From positions 325,309 through 389,308 of the forward strand of contig JAKMXF010000312.1 in NCBI GenBank assembly GCA_024704765.1: DNA of 64,000 nt. Direction: 5' to 3'. Below the pieces are notes generated by a model. That model saw nothing but the letters and a program-made list of their open reading frames with translations. It made no database searches and was not told where the DNA came from. Each line of letters begins with the position of its first letter. Within the stretch, counting starts at the first letter, position 1. Positions 61,301-64,000 of this stretch are shown here, piece after piece. The position numbers and the translations under genes are program-made. This DNA comes from Oopsacas minuta. Taxonomy: Eukaryota; Porifera; Hexactinellida; Lyssacinosida; Leucopsacidae.

Positions 61301-61420
61301 AATACTTACATGGAATACTTTCCTCTCCTGTATACACACATAACCTTGTTTCTTAATCTCATACTGCTCGTCAGTGTCTGTCTGACAAAAGAATGCCGAT
61401 CCGCTCCTGTCTTTATTCAT
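58390..61420 (-). CDS. Dok-like adaptor: PH and PTB domains with tyrosine-rich tail
   Basis: Eight exons, 566 residues: 61420-61310, 61150-60890, 60675-60441, 60136-59917, 59744-59618, 59444-59193, 59099-58864 and 58648-58390. An N-terminal PH-like domain (about residues 22-122; KKQGYVCIQERKVFHHWKKV start) is followed by a linker with polyproline (VPVAPPLPPH). Next is an IRS-type PTB-like domain (about 205-310; LTLVPKGLCVVIVRN, VTWLITHIREF, GYGQIRFQGDECRPLYY). The tail carries tyrosine motifs (IYSTPNY, DYSEVP, GYNTI, DYEPDI) and ends with a proline motif ELPPKPKNY. Dok proteins are cytoplasmic docking substrates of tyrosine kinases. Domain calls rest on pattern, since PH and PTB folds are weakly conserved; Frs or Irs relatives are alternatives. 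Introns are loaded with MITEs. Confidence 0.78.
59142..59192. mobile_element. CCATGG-family MITE fragment at a splice donor of the Dok-like gene
   Basis: GATATTAGATATTAAACC then ATGGATGGTGGATTTTTG lies directly next to the donor of exon 59444-59193, so the element abuts the splice site. Confidence 0.6.
59468..59609. mobile_element. MITE copy, AACCTCC family, near full length (Dok-like intron)
   Basis: A 142-base element with ends CACTGTAAAACCTCCACAAA and GTTTGCGGAGGTTACACTGTA in inverted orientation; the most complete member in the window. It sits eight bases from the donor of exon 59744-59618. Confidence 0.8.
59806..59895. mobile_element. Short palindromic CCATGG-family MITE (Dok-like intron)
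   Basis: Ends CTATATGCTTATTAGATATT and ATTATCTAATAAGCATATAGG are inverted, enclosing AAGGTTGGCGGATTATG and its near-complement ATCCACCATCC. The whole element is about 90 bases with almost no central spacer. Confidence 0.75.
60170..60240. mobile_element. hAT-type remnant (Dok-like intron)
   Basis: CCAATGGTTACCTTGGGAC and GGCCCACGTACGATAGCAAA then GGGTCC resemble the pieces at 49984-50040. Fragmentary, in the 304-base intron 60137-60440. Confidence 0.45.
60746..60852. mobile_element. Nested CCATGG-family and pogo-like MITEs (Dok-like intron)
   Basis: Outer ends AACCATGGATACATT and ATCCACCATCCATGGTTTAA enclose a shortened pogo-like element at about 60767-60831 (CAACCCCGTTATGCCAAATA, TTTCGATATGACGGGAGGTG). 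It shows the same nesting order as in the FNTA intron. Confidence 0.65.
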
Positions 61421-61770
61421 TATTATAATACTTATTTCTATTAATTACTTGTATTAATATTGCTGATACTGACTGTAGATATATTTACATAGTAATTCAA
61501 TATCTTATATAACGATATAATCAATGACGTCATACAGTATTTATGTCTTATAGCTTATACCAGTGATAATATTCTACAGCTAATACATACGTTGATGACG
61601 ATAGCTTACAAGAAATATTTCCTATATTTATAGCGACTTCCGGTCAGTCATATACTTTCCACCTCCCCCAGAGGGAACAGCTAGGTCTTATATACAGTTA
61701 AAATGATCAGATTGAATGATCTGTTTATATAAGTTTATATGAATAATTCAATGTATAAAGTGTATGTATA
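61421..61770. promoter_or_regulatory. Gap between the Dok-like gene start and the SNRNP27 stop
   Basis: These 350 bases should hold the 5' region of the Dok-like gene and the 3' end of SNRNP27, both minus strand. One TGACGTCA (CRE-like palindrome) occurs at about 61524-61531. No gene is seen. Confidence 0.45.
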
Positions 61771-62736
61771 TTAGTTAATGGGATCTAATGGTCTGTTAAA
61801 GCCACCTCGACGGTTCATATACTGTCTGTATCTGCGCTTTTTCACAATACGTACTTCAGATTCCATTTTACCAAGATATTGGTCTGTTTTCTTCTCACCT
61901 TTTGTGCTGTGAAATTCCGCGAATCCCATTACTCGCATCATCTCGGTTTCCTCCGAATTATCTAGATCACTTGAATTATTGTCATAATCTCGTTTCTTTT
62001 CGCGTTTGTAAGCTCTTTTGAGTTCTAATTTATAATCTAAAAATAGAAATTATGTAAGTTCTATCAATTTGAAGGATCCCTGGTCCAATGAGTACAAACA
62101 TATGTATATTTTCACAACTTTGATTATATTATTGTTGCTACTAAAGTTCTAGAATATTATTTGAGATTAGCTATCTAGCTTATACGTATGCTAATCGATA
62201 GAATTATCAATTCATTTGCTTAGAATAGTTATTCAACATAGTTGTATAGTTAATATACACATACGTCATGCTATACTACCTGAATAATCCTTCTTGTAAG
62301 ATGATAAAGATCTCTTCTTATCTAAGCTAATTTTCTTTATAGTTCTCTCTATCTCCTCAAGCTTTGGAGACCTGCTTCTGCTACGTGTATGCTTCTTTCT
62401 ATCATAATATGATGACATATCGTCTCTATTGGAATATACGTACAGTCAATTCCCGTTAAATCAAAGCTCAAGGGACCGCGAAGGTTACTTCGATATAACC
62501 GATGACATATATGTTACTTTGACGGTTTGGGACTATATTTGTATAATTAGCGGGTATTTCAATACAACGGGAATTGACTGTACAGTATCTTACCTGTGTT
62601 CCTTAGAATGAGTATGAGACTTGTGTCTTCGTTTAGGACTGTGTGCATGTGTGTGTGTATCTCTCTTATGTCTGTAAGATCTGTGAGGAGATCTGCTCCT
62701 ACTACGAGTATGAGATCTAGATCTGCTTCTTCTCAT
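61771..62736 (-). CDS. SNRNP27: U4/U6.U5 tri-snRNP 27 kDa protein
   Basis: Three exons, 184 residues: 62736-62594, 62425-62280 and 62036-61771. The N-terminal half is an RS/SR and histidine-rich domain ([20 protein letters not shown]). The C-terminus holds the family-defining block: [11 protein letters not shown], a basic stretch, then [20 protein letters not shown]. The protein is a nuclear component of the spliceosomal tri-snRNP. Exon phases agree and length is close to the usual about 155-190 residues. Intron 1 holds a complete pogo-like MITE; intron 2 is 243 bases with nothing seen. Confidence 0.93.
62441..62582. mobile_element. MITE copy, pogo-like CAGTCAACTCCC family (SNRNP27 intron 1)
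   Basis: A 142-base element with ends TACAGTCAATTCCCGTTAAAT and CAATACAACGGGAATTGACTGTA, TA-flanked, containing CAAAGCTCAAGGGACC and GGTTTGGGACTATATTTGTA. It is close to full length and inverted relative to the FNTA copy. Confidence 0.8.
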
Positions 62737-63050
62737 CTATTGCTACTATACGCTACTATTAAACCTCTGGAGACGGAATGAAAATAAATAGAGCGAACTC
62801 CTAGTCCATAGAAATGAACCTCCACAAACGGGGTAGCATTTTCGGCGTCCCTGACACCTCGTTGTAGAGGTTACACTGTATAACAATCCTGGATTCATGG
62901 ACCAGTGCTGTTAAAAAATAAATAGAGTTTAAGCAAAATAAAAAGTGTTTATTGTTTAAGAATGATAAATAAATAAGCAAGAGAAGAGAATTATAAAGCC
63001 TATTAGTAAATTGTTAGTAGTAAAAACTAAAAACAGTGTGAAATTTCGCG
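62737..63050. other. Gap between SNRNP27 and the kinase-like gene
   Basis: These 314 bases contain an AACCTCC-family MITE (62755-62882). The rest is AT-rich, presumably the SNRNP27 5' region and the 3' end of the next gene; it has several AATAAA-type strings on both strands. Confidence 0.6.
62755..62882. mobile_element. MITE copy, AACCTCC family (upstream of SNRNP27)
   Basis: Contains AACCTCTGGAGACGGAATGA, TTCGGCGTCCCTGACACC and the right end TAGAGGTTACACTGTATA. Lies only about 20 bases upstream of the SNRNP27 start codon. Confidence 0.75.
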
Positions 63051-64000
63051 TTACACCAGCCCAGCAATGTTCTTCTTATCTTTACGTAACATTCTCAGAG
63101 ATACGTTGCTATCTACTCCAGCTACATCAGGCTGTAATGGACCTACACTGATACTACGGGTTAATGTAGGATCCTTCTTAGCTCTGAGGAGAACTTCTTT
63201 ACTTACTCGCTTCTCTATTTCTGCTGTGTCTATTAGATAGCCTTCTTTAGAAGCGTCAGTAGACCTGTAAGTTATATTAATTCAGAGTTATAAGAAACAG
63301 GTATATACTGTATGTGAAAGTATAAAGGAATACCTTAATAGAGGCGGTTTAGCGAGTAGAATAGCTTCATCCCATTGATGCCAGGTCTTCTTACCTGGAA
63401 CTATCTCTTCTGATAATCTGAGTCTTATCAGAGTGCTAGCTGGTGTATCAGCTGTTAGTTTGTCTAGATCCTCGCTTATGTGTTGGAGGGTAGGACGTTC
63501 TGAGGGGGTCTACAGGGTGTGTGGTAACATCATACTTAACATATTCAAGCTTTTATATGTCAAATATTTACCTGATTGAGTCCATCAGTAATTACAGCAA
63601 ACAGCTTCTCAGCTACATTAGGAGGTTGTGTAACTTTCAATTTCTTAACCTGAGATAGTCTAGCTACATATTCTACTCCTGTACCTCCTACTGTAGCTAT
63701 ACTCAGAAGTAGAAGAGATAGAGAGTATACGTCACTCTTGTTAGAGTGTGGACTACCATTGAGTACTTCTGGAGCACCGTAATAGAGCTTCTCTTGGTTA
63801 GATCCTGCTTGTTCTCCCTCAGGAGAGAAGCCTGATATCTATACGGGGTTCTAAGTTATAACTATTGGAAATGGTCTTTCCTATATTGTTAGCAGATATT
63901 TAACCATGGATGGTGGATTTCGTATATTAAGATACTGCGTAACCTCCACAAACGAGATGCCAGAGACGCCGAAAAATGGCAACACTCAAGCAGATCAACT
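63051..64000 (-). CDS. Kinase-like protein, C-lobe and C-terminus (partial; possible pseudokinase)
   Basis: Three exons lie in the window: 63838-63572, 63509-63334 and 63264-63051; the 5' part lies beyond the right edge. The first begins ISGFSPEGEQ, then reads YYGAPEVLNGSPHSNKSDVYSLSLLLL, with the APE motif and the SDVYS helix F region. The second starts TPSERPTL, the usual end of a kinase C-lobe. About 100 residues of unfamiliar C-terminus follow. The residues where DFG is expected read SGFS, so metal-binding aspartate may be absent; the alignment there is uncertain because the exon starts at that point. The tyrosine-kinase-like flavour (SDVYS, ERPT) is clear but the family is not. Intron sequence 63839-64000 holds two MITE ends. 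Confidence 0.72.
63890..64000. mobile_element. CCATGG-family fragment followed by AACCTCC-family MITE (kinase-like intron)
   Basis: TTAGCAGATATTTAACCATGG and ATGGTGGATTTCGTATAT mark the first. The second begins CTGCGTAACCTCCACAAACG at 63935, with GAGACGCCGAAAAATGGCAA, and runs off the edge. Confidence 0.65.

Noticed and set aside
1..64000. tRNA or rRNA genes
   Set aside because: No cloverleaf-like box A/box B pairs or rRNA-like stretches were recognised by eye. A covariance-model scan would be needed to exclude small RNA genes.

Overview
The window is animal nuclear DNA: AT-rich and gene-dense, with short introns using standard GT-AG splicing, extracellular domains encoded one per exon between phase-1 introns, and many short inverted-repeat elements in introns. 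The gene content (receptor tyrosine phosphatases with C-type lectin and Ig-like domains, a SPATA2/Tamo homologue, a DMXL/rabconnectin-3 homologue, a Dok-type adaptor, farnesyltransferase alpha, SNRNP27) is metazoan. The compactness and the unusual receptor architectures suggest an early-branching animal, most likely a sponge, but that is inference and I cannot name a species. All exon models were built by eye from open frames and splice consensus. Exon lengths sum to whole codons in every complete gene.

Positions 1-39454 hold a cluster of five related receptor genes. Genes A, B and C lie on the minus strand and D and E on the plus strand; C and D are divergent. Gene A (start 11595, running off the left edge) is a signal peptide followed by tandem copies of a five-exon module: two C-type lectin domains, then three Ig-like domains. 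Gene B (19812-13132) has the same kind of ectodomain with single lectin domains, then FN3, a membrane segment and two tyrosine phosphatase domains. Gene C (27975-20652) and gene D (28783-37071) have only Ig-like domains (10 and 13) before FN3, membrane segment and two phosphatase domains. Gene E (37357-39454) is a reduced member: signal peptide, one FN3, membrane segment, and only the second (catalytically altered) phosphatase domain. Three Ig-like exon classes, here called beta, gamma and alpha, always follow one another in the same cyclic order. Phosphatase domain 1 is canonical. Domain 2 always has lysine in place of the catalytic arginine and lacks the WPD aspartate motif. I infer a rapidly evolving family of inhibitory-type recognition receptors; no ligand or function can be read from sequence.

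Positions 39455-64000 hold conserved, mostly housekeeping genes. On the plus strand: PET100 (40091), farnesyl/geranylgeranyltransferase alpha (40401-41926), a NEK-like kinase (42191-43967), SPATA2/Tamo with large internal tandem repeats (44585-48650) and DMXL (49147-57916). On the minus strand: a Dok-like PH-PTB adaptor (61420-58390), SNRNP27 (62736-61771) and the 3' part of a kinase-like gene (from 63051 off the right edge). Introns and gaps here are peppered with at least four families of short terminal-inverted-repeat elements, some nested. A duplicated RFX-type X-box precedes PET100.
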